39,611 nucleotides of DNA from an uncultured Clostridia bacterium (GTDB taxonomy: Bacteria; Bacillota; Clostridia; Christensenellales; CAG-138), in assembly GCA_946631895.1 (NCBI GenBank), contig CAMPAN010000007.1:1-39611 (forward strand), in the 5' to 3' direction. Below are positions 23,829-31,418 of the stretch, in pieces. Every line of letters begins with the position of its first letter. Position 1 is the first letter of the stretch. A program made the translations under genes and the position numbers. The notes beneath the pieces were generated by a model. It had not been told where the DNA came from. It made no database searches and saw only the letters and a list, made by a program, of their open reading frames with translations.

Positions 23829-25367
23829 TTATTGATTCAGGTATGAATCGAGCGCATGCCGTGCGCGATTGCCTGCAAGCGTATTATGGAAGGGTTCCTG
23901 CTTCAGCAGTGCGCTGTGATATCCTTCGAGCTTACGGAACAGCTTCGTTTCTTCGTCCTTCGACAGCTTGCCGGATTCCAAAAGACGGACGGCTTCGGGA
24001 ATTGCGGCGTCGCCGAGATCATAAAGAAGGTAATCGCAGTCGATCTTGTTTCCTTCAACACCTTGTTCCTCTCTTTCAAGATATGCGTTCACGTTATATC
24101 GCGCGATCTGTCCGCGCACATTCAAAAACGGTACGGCAAGCAGCAGCGCGCAGGTCAAGACAAGCATGACGGGGAAGACCCGAATGCGGCGGAACCATTG
24201 TGCAAAGACTGAAAGCAGAAAGCCGATCGCAAGCAGAAGCATGATAACAGAGGTAAAGAGCCGTAAATACGTCAGATCGTAGCTCTTGATATACAGCATC
24301 ATTTTAGAAAGCGCAGTCGCGATTAAAATGAGCGTAGCAACCGCAAGGAGCGTATTCGATATCTTCCGAAGAATGCCGGAGAGAGGGGAAGCGTCCTTTG
24401 CAAAGATCTGAAACGCTGCGCTGAATGCCGCGTTGATCAGCGCGACAACGCACAGCTCAAAGAAACCGTTACGTGCATATTCCGCATAAGTGTATTCCTC
24501 GGGAAGCACGCCGGAAAACGCGCTCATGTAGACGGTCCATTGCGAGAAAAAGAACAAGCCGTAGATGAACAGCAACGTCAGGGTCGGAATCAGAAAGATC
24601 ACGGCAGGTACTTTCTTCAGACCGTTGCCGATGGATTCCGCTCTCTCGACAGATGAAAACTGCGGCAGTCTGTGTTCTTCGGAAGAACGAAATGCGCTGA
24701 ACAGCAGCGCTGCGCACGGTACGGAGATTATCAGCTTCAGGATCGCTTCGGGGAAATCTTCCCAGTTAAAATCAAAGCGGAAGAGCTCCTTGAAATTTGC
24801 GTCGAACGACAGCAGCGCGATTGCTGCAACCCCGAGAACAAGCGCCGCTCCGATGCCGATCAGCACGAACAGAATGTTTTTGCCGACCCGTTTGGAGCGG
24901 GTATTCCAACGGAACAGCGTGCAAAAATACGCTGTGAACAATATGAACGGGTATAAGAAGACCGATTTGACTGCGTCCAGCAGAATGGTGCCTGTGCGCA
25001 GCACACGCGTATGATTTGCAAAGAGGGAGAGGGTAAAGATCGCATATACAAAAATCAGGGCGTTTGCATAAATGAAAGCATCGGCAAAGAATATGCCGTT
25101 GATCCATGCATGCGCGGAAAAGACGACGCCGCAAAGGTATGTGATGATCGTAAGCACATTCGGCTTTGCGCCTTTCAGCAAGCCTGTGATCAGTGTGATC
25201 GTAAAGAGTACGGAAGCACTGATCCAGAAGAGCAGCGCTCTTTCGTGAATCACAGACGTCCACAGAAGGTATGCGGTAACGGTAAACAGGATTGCGCAGC
25301 AAAAAGAAACGGCACGATCCTTAACCGGTTCTTCAATATTCGTTTGCGGGATCGATAATTGTTCCAT
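23829..25367 (-). CDS. Multi-pass membrane protein, DUF4153/DUF4173 type
   Basis: 512 residues. About ten to twelve hydrophobic segments fill residues 25-410, followed by a soluble C-terminal domain (about 415-512, LYDLGDAAIPEAVRLLESGKLSKDEET). The segment TYAEYARNGFFELCVVALIN is characteristic of the DUF4173/DUF4153 membrane family, for which no function is established. It is the last gene of an operon with an HTH regulator and a DUF2975 protein. The start at 25367 overlaps the regulator's end by 35 bases; the nearest AGGAG is 14 bases away, so translation is probably coupled. Confidence 0.82.
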   Translation of the reverse strand: MEQLSIPQTNIEEPVKDRAVSFCCAILFTVTAYLLWTSVIHERALLFWISASVLFTITLITGLLKGAKPNVLTIITYLCGVVFSAHAWINGIFFADAFIYANALIFVYAIFTLSLFANHTRVLRTGTILLDAVKSVFLYPFILFTAYFCTLFRWNTRSKRVGKNILFVLIGIGAALVLGVAAIALLSFDANFKELFRFDFNWEDFPEAILKLIISVPCAALLFSAFRSSEEHRLPQFSSVERAESIGNGLKKVPAVIFLIPTLTLLFIYGLFFFSQWTVYMSAFSGVLPEEYTYAEYARNGFFELCVVALINAAFSAAFQIFAKDASPLSGILRKISNTLLAVATLILIATALSKMMLYIKSYDLTYLRLFTSVIMLLLAIGFLLSVFAQWFRRIRVFPVMLVLTCALLLAVPFLNVRGQIARYNVNAYLEREEQGVEGNKIDCDYLLYDLGDAAIPEAVRLLESGKLSKDEETKLFRKLEGYHSALLKQEPFHNTLAGNRARHALDSYLNQ

Positions 25368-25629
25368 AATCGTTCCAACGACTCCTTTCTTTCGATTGAT
25401 CGATCGGCTGCGGTACGGTCGGTGCAGGATCCGCCTCAAATACAAGGATATCGGATACGTCGCACTCCAGCGCCTTGCAGATCGCGTCGAGGGTAGAGAA
25501 GCGGATCGCCTTTGCCTTATTGTTCTTAAGGATCGAAAGATTCGCAAGCGTGATGCCGACCTTATCCGACAGCGTGTTCAGCGACATCTTGCGCTTTGCC
25601 ATCATGACGTCAAGATTTACAATGATCAT
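25333..25629 (-). CDS. XRE-family HTH regulator (YozG-like)
   Basis: 98 residues. The first 67 are a compact Cro/C1-type helix-turn-helix (MSLNTLSDKVGITLANLSILKNN and AIRFSTLDAICKALECDVSDIL in separate helices), very like the small regulators paired with DUF2975 proteins in Firmicutes. The last 30 residues (after FEAD) are a polar tail that overlaps the start of the next gene; most relatives I know end near residue 67-70. It probably regulates its own operon, whose promoter carries three phased repeats. Confidence 0.9.
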   Translation of the reverse strand: MIIVNLDVMMAKRKMSLNTLSDKVGITLANLSILKNNKAKAIRFSTLDAICKALECDVSDILVFEADPAPTVPQPIDQSKERSRWNDYGTIIDPANEY

Positions 25630-25638
25630 AGCGGCACC

Positions 25639-26082
25639 TCAGATCGTAGTGTCGTTCTCTTCTTTAATCTCGTTTGCACGGCGTATCACATCGGATACAA
25701 CGCGCAGAACAGCGCCTAAAAACAGCGCGACAAATGAGATCAGGAGCGCTTCACGAATGAAAAGGAAGAACAGGGGGATCGCAAGCAAGCCTGCGGCGAT
25801 CGCAGCCCAGGAAATGCTTTGCAGAAGCTGTACGCTGCGTTCCGTAAAGAAGCGCTTTTTGCGGATGCTGACAAGCAGAAGAAACAGGCAGACGTCGGAC
25901 ACAAGCACAAGAGCAAGAATCAGATACGACAGAACATAGATGATTCCGGTATGGTCGGCGGCATTCGGTACCGTTGCAACGTGATTGACGCCGATGATCG
26001 GGAATGCGACGCTCATACCGAGGAATACAATAAAACCGATGATGCAGAATACATACGAAAGAATAAGGGAAAAGCGTTTCAT
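25639..26082 (-). CDS. DUF2975 membrane protein
   Basis: 147 residues with four predicted membrane helices (about 4-25, 45-65, 85-110, 115-135). The order DUF2975 protein then small XRE regulator is common in Firmicutes and suggests a membrane partner of the regulator, though no mechanism is established. The ATG at 26082 is preceded by AGGAGG (26088-26093 on the complementary strand, spacer 5). First gene of the minus-strand operon. Confidence 0.88.
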   Translation of the reverse strand: MKRFSLILSYVFCIIGFIVFLGMSVAFPIIGVNHVATVPNAADHTGIIYVLSYLILALVLVSDVCLFLLLVSIRKKRFFTERSVQLLQSISWAAIAAGLLAIPLFFLFIREALLISFVALFLGAVLRVVSDVIRRANEIKEENDTTI

Positions 26083-26101
26083 AAGAACCTCCTTTTCCCT
26101 T

Positions 26102-26129
26102 ATTCTACCACAAATCGGTTGAATGTCAA
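26102..26129 (-). promoter_or_regulatory. Promoter of the DUF2975-HTH-DUF4173 operon
   Basis: Reading the minus strand: -35 TTGACA (26129-26124), 16-base spacer, -10 TAGAAT (26107-26102), ribosome site AGGAGG 8 bases further. The -35 is inside the first of three phased repeats, fitting repression by the operon's own regulator. Confidence 0.8.
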
Positions 26130-26174
26130 TATGCAATTATCGAATATCAATATATTTTACACGATATTCAATCT
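26121..26174. repeat. Three 12-base repeats with 21-base period, likely operator
   Basis: GAATGTCAATAT (26121-26132), GAATATCAATAT (26142-26153) and GATATTCAATCT (26163-26174). Copies 1 and 2 differ at one base; copy 3 matches copy 2 at 8 of 12. The 21-base offset is two helical turns, so a protein would bind one face. Copy 1 covers the -35 box; copy 3 reaches into the end of the exporter gene. GAATATC (26142-26148) and GATATTC (26163-26169) also form an inverted repeat. Confidence 0.6.
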
Positions 26175-27913
26175 TTCAGAGTGGTCTTATAGAACGTTGC
26201 ATACAGCCCGTTCTTTTGAACCAGCTCGTCGTGCGAACCACGTTCACGAATGCCGAGCTTATCAATGACGATGATCTCGTCGGCGTTGCGAACGGTGGAA
26301 AGACGGTGCGCAATGATCAGCGTCGTTCTGCCTTCGGAAAGATCGTCGAAGCTCTTCTGAATATCGTATTCGGTGACGGTATCGAGCGCGGAGGTCGCTT
26401 CGTCGAGGATCAGGATCGGCGGATTCTTGAGAAACAACCGCGCGATCGAAATACGCTGCTTCTGTCCGCCGGACAGTTTTACGCCGCGTTCGCCGACTTC
26501 GGTCTGATACTGATCGGGAAACTGCATGATCTCGTCGTGGATATGCGCACGGATCGCAGCCTGCACGACCTCTTCATCGGTCGCGTCAAGCCGCCCGTAT
26601 CGGATATTCTCCAGGATCGAGCCGGCAAAAAGGAACACGTCCTGCTGTACGATGCCGATGTTTTTGCGCAGGGATTCCTGCGTATAGTCGCGGATATCGA
26701 CGCCGTCAACAAGAATTGCGCCGTCCTTGACGTCATAGAAACGCATCAGAAGGTGACAAAGCGTCGTCTTTCCGCCGCCGGAGGGACCGACAAGCGCGAG
26801 CTTTTTGCCGGGTTCGATTGTGAGATTGACATGGGAGAGGACTTCGCGTCCGCCTTCATAATGGAATCCGACGTCTTTGAATTCAATTCTGCCGTTTATC
26901 TGCCCGACTTCGATCGCGTTTTCCCGATCGATGATTTCGCTCTTGGTATCGAGGATCTCCAGAAAACGCGTGAAGCCCGCCATGCCCATCATATACTGCT
27001 CAAAAAAGCTGGCAAAACGCTTCAGAGGCGAGGTAAACGCGGAAACATAAAGCATGAAGGTGATGAACGTCAGCGAGCTGAATCCGGCCTTTTTCACGAT
27101 CAGAATGCCGCCGACCAACAGAACGACGACGTTGAACAGGGCAATGAAGAATTCCGTGCCGCTGTTGAACACCGCCATTGCCCTGTAAAACCGGTCCTTT
27201 GCGTGCAGGAACTGGCGATTGCCTTCCTCGAACTTTTCGATTTCATACTGCTCGTTGGCAAATGCTTTCGCAACGCGCGCGCCGGAGATGGAGGATTCGA
27301 TGCCGGCATTGATGTTCGCAGTCTGCTCCTTGACCGACTTGCTCGTCGATTTCATCGTAAACCGCGCTTTCATCACAAACCATACGCAGAACGGCATAAT
27401 AACAAGCATTGCAAGCGCGATCCGCCATTCGATACAGAACATGGCGACGAACGCGCCGATGACGGTCAGCGAAGAGATCAGAAGATCCTCGGGACCGTGA
27501 TGCGCAAGCTCCGAAATCTCAAATAAGTCCGTGGTTGTACGGGCAAGGAGCTTACCGGTGCGGATCTTGTCGTAAAAGCTGAACGGAAGCGTCTGGATAT
27601 GCGAAAAGATGTCGCGGCGCATATCCGCTTCAACGCGCACGCCGAACAAATGTCCCCAGTAGTTTACGATGTACAGCATGATCGCGCGGACGATATATGC
27701 CGCAAAGATCGCGCCGATCAATATCGCAAACACGGTCACAAGATGCTGAGATCCGGTCTGTTCGATTTCCGGGAATACCTGTTTCAGCAGATAGTTCGTC
27801 AGCAGCGGGAAAGCGACGTCGATCCCCGCGACAAGCGTCGCGCAGCCGATGTCCAGAAGAAACAATCCGAGATGCGGTTTATAATACCGCGCAAAACGTT
27901 TGATCTTGTTCAT
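26168..27913 (-). CDS. ABC exporter, fused membrane and ATPase domains
   Basis: 581 residues. Residues 1-320 form a six-helix type I exporter membrane domain; the ATPase domain has Walker A GPSGGGKT (376-383), Q-loop in IVQQDVFLF, signature LSGGQ (480-484), Walker B LILDE (501-505) and the switch histidine in IIAHRLSTV. It probably works as a homodimer, since no partner half-transporter is beside it; the substrate is unknown (lipid or drug exporters look alike). It is divergent from spoIVA. The ATG at 27913 has no good ribosome site and lies 6 bases after a -10 box. Confidence 0.93.
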   Translation of the reverse strand: MNKIKRFARYYKPHLGLFLLDIGCATLVAGIDVAFPLLTNYLLKQVFPEIEQTGSQHLVTVFAILIGAIFAAYIVRAIMLYIVNYWGHLFGVRVEADMRRDIFSHIQTLPFSFYDKIRTGKLLARTTTDLFEISELAHHGPEDLLISSLTVIGAFVAMFCIEWRIALAMLVIMPFCVWFVMKARFTMKSTSKSVKEQTANINAGIESSISGARVAKAFANEQYEIEKFEEGNRQFLHAKDRFYRAMAVFNSGTEFFIALFNVVVLLVGGILIVKKAGFSSLTFITFMLYVSAFTSPLKRFASFFEQYMMGMAGFTRFLEILDTKSEIIDRENAIEVGQINGRIEFKDVGFHYEGGREVLSHVNLTIEPGKKLALVGPSGGGKTTLCHLLMRFYDVKDGAILVDGVDIRDYTQESLRKNIGIVQQDVFLFAGSILENIRYGRLDATDEEVVQAAIRAHIHDEIMQFPDQYQTEVGERGVKLSGGQKQRISIARLFLKNPPILILDEATSALDTVTEYDIQKSFDDLSEGRTTLIIAHRLSTVRNADEIIVIDKLGIRERGSHDELVQKNGLYATFYKTTLKD

Positions 27914-27919
27914 GATTTT

Positions 27920-27948
27920 ATCTTACATGATTCGATTGCTTTTGTCCA
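27920..27948 (-). promoter_or_regulatory. Promoter of the ABC exporter, leaderless layout
   Basis: Minus strand: -35 TGGACA (27948-27943), 17-base spacer, -10 TAAGAT (27925-27920), then 6 bases and the ATG at 27913. The -35 differs from TTGACA by one base. No Shine-Dalgarno is visible, and the geometry repeats that of murB and the M50 gene. Confidence 0.6.
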
Positions 27949-27962
27949 TATCACGGAAGCAA

Positions 27963-27991
27963 GAATATGTCGTATTTCTCCCGCATAAGGT
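27963..27991 (+). promoter_or_regulatory. Sigma-E-like promoter of spoIVA
   Basis: -35 GAATATG (27963-27969; 6 of 7 to KMATATT), 14-base spacer, -10 CATAAGGT (27984-27991; CATA core and final T). spoIVA is a classical sigma-E gene in Bacillus, so the position and sequence agree. Confidence 0.75.
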
Positions 27992-28019
27992 AAACCAAAA
28001 GGAGAATCGGGAGGTTTCT

Positions 28020-29492
28020 ATGGACAGAACAGCTCTTTATCACGATATGATGGAACGTACGCAGGGCGATATCTATTTCGGGGTCATCGGTCCGGTACGT
28101 ACGGGAAAATCGACGTTTATCAAGCGGTTTGCGGAACTGCTGATGGTGCCGAATATCGAGAATGAATTTCAGCGGCAAAGGCTTGTAGACGAGCTTCCGC
28201 AGAGCGGCAGCGGCAAAACGATCATGACGACGCAGCCGACGTTCATCCCGAACGAAGCGGCGGAAGTGCGGCTGGACGAAACGTCGACCGCACGAATGCG
28301 GTTGGTAGACTGCGTGGGCTTCATGGTACCCGGCGCGCTCGGTTCGGAGGAGGACGGTACGCCGCGTATGGTGACGACGCCGTGGTTTGACGAGGATATT
28401 CCGTTTGAACAGGCAGCGGAGATCGGTACGCGCAAGGTGATTACGGACCATGCCACGGTCGGTATCGTTGTGCTCACGGACGGTACGATTACGGAAATTC
28501 CGAGGGAAAGCTACCTCGATGCGGAACGAAAATGTATGGAAGCCGTGCAGGAGACGGGAAAACCGTATGTCGTTCTGCTGAATTCCGCGGATCCGAACGG
28601 CGATCTTGCGCTGCACGCCGCGGAAGAGATCGAGGAGCAGTACGGGATCCGTCCGATGACCGTCGATCTTCTGCATCTTTCGGAACGGTCGCTTATGAAT
28701 CTGCTGTCGGAAGTGCTCTATGCGTTCCCGCTGAAGATGATCGAATTGAACGGACCTTCCTTCTTGCGCGCACTGCCGTCGGATCATCCGGTTCTGAAAC
28801 AGATGATCGAAACGCTTACCGACTGCGTGCACGACATACACTGCGTTCGTGACGTTCAGCGGATCACCGACGCGTTTTCGGGCATGGAGCAGTTTCAATC
28901 GGCAGAGATTCAAAACATCTCGCTCGGAACCGGTCGTGCGGCAGTCGGACTGCATCCGAAAGAAGGCGTGTTCTACTCGATCCTAAGCGACGCATGCGGC
29001 ATGACGATTCAGAACGATTACGAACTGATGAGCGCTGTAAACGGGTTTGTAACGGCGAAAAAGGCGTATGACAGGCTGTCTGCCGCGCTTAATAAAGCGA
29101 TGCAGACCGGTTACGGGATTGTCGAGCCGGACCCGGATAAGATCGAGATTTCGGAACCGGAGATCTTCAGAAGCGGCTCAAAGTACGGCGTACGGCTGCA
29201 TGCAAAGGCAAGCGGGCTGCATCTCATCCGCGTAGATATCGAAAATGACATCGAACCGTTGATCGGAACGGAACAGCAGAGCAAGGACTTTTTGACCTAT
29301 CTCGGTGAAAGCGGAGAGGGAGGCGATTATCTGAATACCAATCTGTTCGGAAAATCTCTGTATGAGTTGATCTCGGACGGCATGCAGGGAAAGGGAACGA
29401 ACATGAACGAACAGGTACAGGAAAAGCTGCACGCCGCGCTGCAGAAGATTGCAAACGACGGCTGCAGCGGCATGATCTGTATTATGCTCTGA
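28020..29492 (+). CDS. spoIVA: Spore coat morphogenetic ATPase SpoIVA
   Basis: 490 residues, the full family length. It has a P-loop GPVRTGKS at 24-31, a long conserved middle region, and the characteristic C-terminus GCSGMICIML. SpoIVA is made in the mother cell, hydrolyses ATP to polymerise on the forespore surface, and forms the basement layer of the coat. The ATG at 28020 follows GGGAGG with a 6-base gap; the frame is open upstream without a ribosome site. A terminator follows 17 bases after the stop. Confidence 0.97.
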   Translation: MDRTALYHDMMERTQGDIYFGVIGPVRTGKSTFIKRFAELLMVPNIENEFQRQRLVDELPQSGSGKTIMTTQPTFIPNEAAEVRLDETSTARMRLVDCVGFMVPGALGSEEDGTPRMVTTPWFDEDIPFEQAAEIGTRKVITDHATVGIVVLTDGTITEIPRESYLDAERKCMEAVQETGKPYVVLLNSADPNGDLALHAAEEIEEQYGIRPMTVDLLHLSERSLMNLLSEVLYAFPLKMIELNGPSFLRALPSDHPVLKQMIETLTDCVHDIHCVRDVQRITDAFSGMEQFQSAEIQNISLGTGRAAVGLHPKEGVFYSILSDACGMTIQNDYELMSAVNGFVTAKKAYDRLSAALNKAMQTGYGIVEPDPDKIEISEPEIFRSGSKYGVRLHAKASGLHLIRVDIENDIEPLIGTEQQSKDFLTYLGESGEGGDYLNTNLFGKSLYELISDGMQGKGTNMNEQVQEKLHAALQKIANDGCSGMICIML

Positions 29493-29507
29493 GAACTGCG
29501 CAGACTA
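29479..29507 (+). promoter_or_regulatory. Possible forespore (sigma-F/G-like) promoter of gpr
   Basis: GTATT (29479-29483), 17-base spacer, CAGACTA (29501-29507; CATNNTA with one mismatch). Forespore sigma factors drive gpr in Bacillus. The start of transcription would fall inside the following terminator hairpin, so the new transcript would not carry a complete hairpin. Weak evidence. Confidence 0.3.
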
Positions 29508-29508
29508 A

Positions 29509-29532
29509 GCTCGGTCAATCGACCGAGTTTTT
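29509..29532 (+). terminator. Terminator of spoIVA
   Basis: Stem CTCGGTC (29510-29516) / GACCGAG (29521-29527), loop AATC, then TTTTT. It separates spoIVA from gpr. Confidence 0.85.
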
Positions 29533-29549
29533 ATATTTCGGAGGAATCT

Positions 29550-30395
29550 ATGCGCACCGATCTTGCAATGGAATCAAAAACAAGAATGAACGGCCTCAAG
29601 GGCGTGCGGGAAGAGACCGAAACCGTCGACGGGATCGGAATAGCGCGGATCGATGTGCTGGACCGGAATGCATCCGAATTGCTTGACAAACCGATCGGCA
29701 GATACGTCACGCTGAAAGCAGCTCCTTTGGATTTTGCGGACCGGGACCGGCGAACCGAGATTGCAAGCGTTTTATCGAAAGAATTGCGCGCTATGACAAA
29801 ATGCGTTTCAAATGCGATGATCGTGGGACTCGGCAACCGCTTTGTCACCGCAGACGCGCTCGGTACAAAAACAGCGGAATATGTTCTGGTAACGCGTCAT
29901 GTACACCTGCATATGGCGGACCTGCTGCCAAAAGGAACTCCCGTCACAAGCTCCTTTTGCGCAAACGTGCTCGGCGTGACCGGCATGGAAACGGCGGAGG
30001 TCGTATCCGCACTGACAGAGAAGATACGTCCGGATATCGTCATTCTGATCGATTCTCTTGCGGCGGCAAGCGCGGAGCATATCGGCTGCGTCATCCAATG
30101 CAACGACAGCGGAATTGCACCCGGTTCCGGCGTCGGAAACTTCAGAACCATGTTGACGAGCCGTTCGCTGCAGGTTCCGGTCATCGCGCTCGGTGTACCG
30201 ACGGTTGTCAGCGCGGAGACGATCGTCAGGGAAAGCGGATGCGCTCCCGCAGACGACGCGGCAATCCGGGATCTGATCGTTGCGCCGAAGGACATCGACG
30301 CATTGATCCGCGATCTTTCGCGCGTGCTTTCCGACGCGATCAATCTGATGCTCTTCGGTGAAAACTACCCGGAACTTGAAAAACTACTGAGATAA
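29550..30395 (+). CDS. gpr: Germination protease GPR
   Basis: 281 residues, shorter than the 320-370 usual for GPR. The mature N-terminal signature RTDLA begins at residue 2, and the aspartates proposed as catalytic are present: D102 in VTADALG and D168 in LIDSLAA. GPR degrades small acid-soluble proteins when spores germinate. In Bacillus the enzyme is made with an N-terminal propeptide removed by self-cleavage; here nothing precedes RTDLA and no start codon is available further upstream before the terminator. GGAGGA lies 6 bases before the ATG. spoIIP follows, as in Bacillus. Confidence 0.95.
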   Translation: MRTDLAMESKTRMNGLKGVREETETVDGIGIARIDVLDRNASELLDKPIGRYVTLKAAPLDFADRDRRTEIASVLSKELRAMTKCVSNAMIVGLGNRFVTADALGTKTAEYVLVTRHVHLHMADLLPKGTPVTSSFCANVLGVTGMETAEVVSALTEKIRPDIVILIDSLAAASAEHIGCVIQCNDSGIAPGSGVGNFRTMLTSRSLQVPVIALGVPTVVSAETIVRESGCAPADDAAIRDLIVAPKDIDALIRDLSRVLSDAINLMLFGENYPELEKLLR

Positions 30396-30400
30396 ATGGG

Positions 30401-30432
30401 TGTACCTCCGCATAGTCTGTAGCGGAGGTGCA
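30401..30432 (+). promoter_or_regulatory. Hairpin hiding spoIIP ribosome site, CATAGTCT in loop
   Basis: Inverted repeat TGTACCTCCGC (30401-30411) / GCGGAGGTGCA (30422-30432), 11 pairs including one G-T, loop of 10. The 3' arm is the GGAGGT ribosome site of spoIIP (ATG 30435). CATAGTCT (30411-30418), a sigma-E-type -10 core (CATAnnnT), spans the loop; the -35 upstream is poor (GATAAAT at 30391-30397). There is no T-run, so it is not a terminator. Confidence 0.6.
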
Positions 30433-30434
30433 GT

Positions 30435-31364
30435 ATGAAATATCATCACTACCGAATACATAAAATATCGGCAAGACGGAGGATCGAGCCGTCTTTGTTT
30501 GCATGGACCATTCTGATCGCGGCCTGGGCTGCGGCAGCAGCTTTCGCGGTTTCAGCGATCTGTCCAGTAAGAAAAGCCAAAGCAGAAGAAACGGAGTCTG
30601 TTGCTGTGTTTTCGGAACAGATCAATCCGCTTCCGCTGCCGGAAACTGCATTGAACGCGTCGATGCGCTGTATGTCTCCGATCAATCCGCTGCGTTCGGA
30701 CAAGCCGACGATCCTGATCTATCATACGCACACAACAGAAGCATATACGCAGACGGGGACAGACCGATACAGGGAAACGTCCGAATGGCGGACGACGGAT
30801 CAAACCAAAAACATCGTTGCGGTCGGCGAAGTGCTGAAAGAAATCCTCGAACGCGATTACGGGTTTTCGGTGATCCATGATACAACAAATCACGAACCGC
30901 CCAAGCTCGCAAGCGCTTATGATCGCAGCGTCCTGACCATGGAACGGTACCATTCGGAGTATCCTTCGATTGTTCTGTTTATCGACCTGCATCGCGATGC
31001 GTACAGGACGGACAATGCACCTTGTGATTACCTGACGATCGACGGCACGGAAACAGCAAAGCTGATGCTCGTCGTGGGGAAGGGAGAAAAGTATACAGAC
31101 AAGCCGTATTACGATTCGAATATCGCATTTGCAGAGCGGATTACCGAACATCTGAACGGTATCATGCCGAAGCTCTGCAGACCGGTTCGTGAAAAGACCG
31201 GAAGATACAACCAGCATGTCGCGCCGAACTGCATACTTGTGGAAGTCGGACACAACGCCAACACGCTTGCACAGGCAAAGGCGGCGATGCCGTACCTTGC
31301 CGAAAGCATTGCCTACGCGTTTGATCCGGGTACAATTCCCGAATCGGACTGGGCTCCGAATTGA
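30435..31364 (+). CDS. spoIIP: Stage II sporulation protein P
   Basis: 309 residues. An N-terminal membrane anchor (about 22-44) is followed by the SpoIIP amidase/endopeptidase domain: IYHTHTTEAYT with H97, H99 and E102, FIDLHRDAY (183-191) and ILVEVGHNANT near the end. SpoIIP cleaves peptidoglycan together with SpoIID and SpoIIM during engulfment of the forespore. It lies 39 bases after gpr, the Bacillus order, but its ribosome site is within a hairpin. Confidence 0.96.
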   Translation: MKYHHYRIHKISARRRIEPSLFAWTILIAAWAAAAAFAVSAICPVRKAKAEETESVAVFSEQINPLPLPETALNASMRCMSPINPLRSDKPTILIYHTHTTEAYTQTGTDRYRETSEWRTTDQTKNIVAVGEVLKEILERDYGFSVIHDTTNHEPPKLASAYDRSVLTMERYHSEYPSIVLFIDLHRDAYRTDNAPCDYLTIDGTETAKLMLVVGKGEKYTDKPYYDSNIAFAERITEHLNGIMPKLCRPVREKTGRYNQHVAPNCILVEVGHNANTLAQAKAAMPYLAESIAYAFDPGTIPESDWAPN

Positions 31365-31389
31365 CAACCTCAAGGGAAAATGATATACT
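31361..31389 (+). promoter_or_regulatory. Promoter of asd-dapA-dapB
   Basis: -35 TTGACA (31361-31366, perfect), 17-base spacer, -10 TATACT (31384-31389). The -35 overlaps the spoIIP stop codon. A TTGGAGG ribosome site follows, 8 bases before the asd ATG. The leader is too short for a lysine riboswitch. Confidence 0.9.
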
Positions 31390-31418
31390 ATTCAGGAATC
31401 AAATTGGAGGCGTATGCT

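Noticed and set aside
26083..26167. AT-rich gap as an insertion-sequence end or attachment site
   Set aside because: Its features are fully explained by a promoter and phased operator repeats; there is no target duplication or transposase.
31366..31418. Lysine riboswitch before asd-dapA-dapB
   Set aside because: The leader from the clear promoter is under 30 bases, far too short for a riboswitch, and no conserved element is visible.
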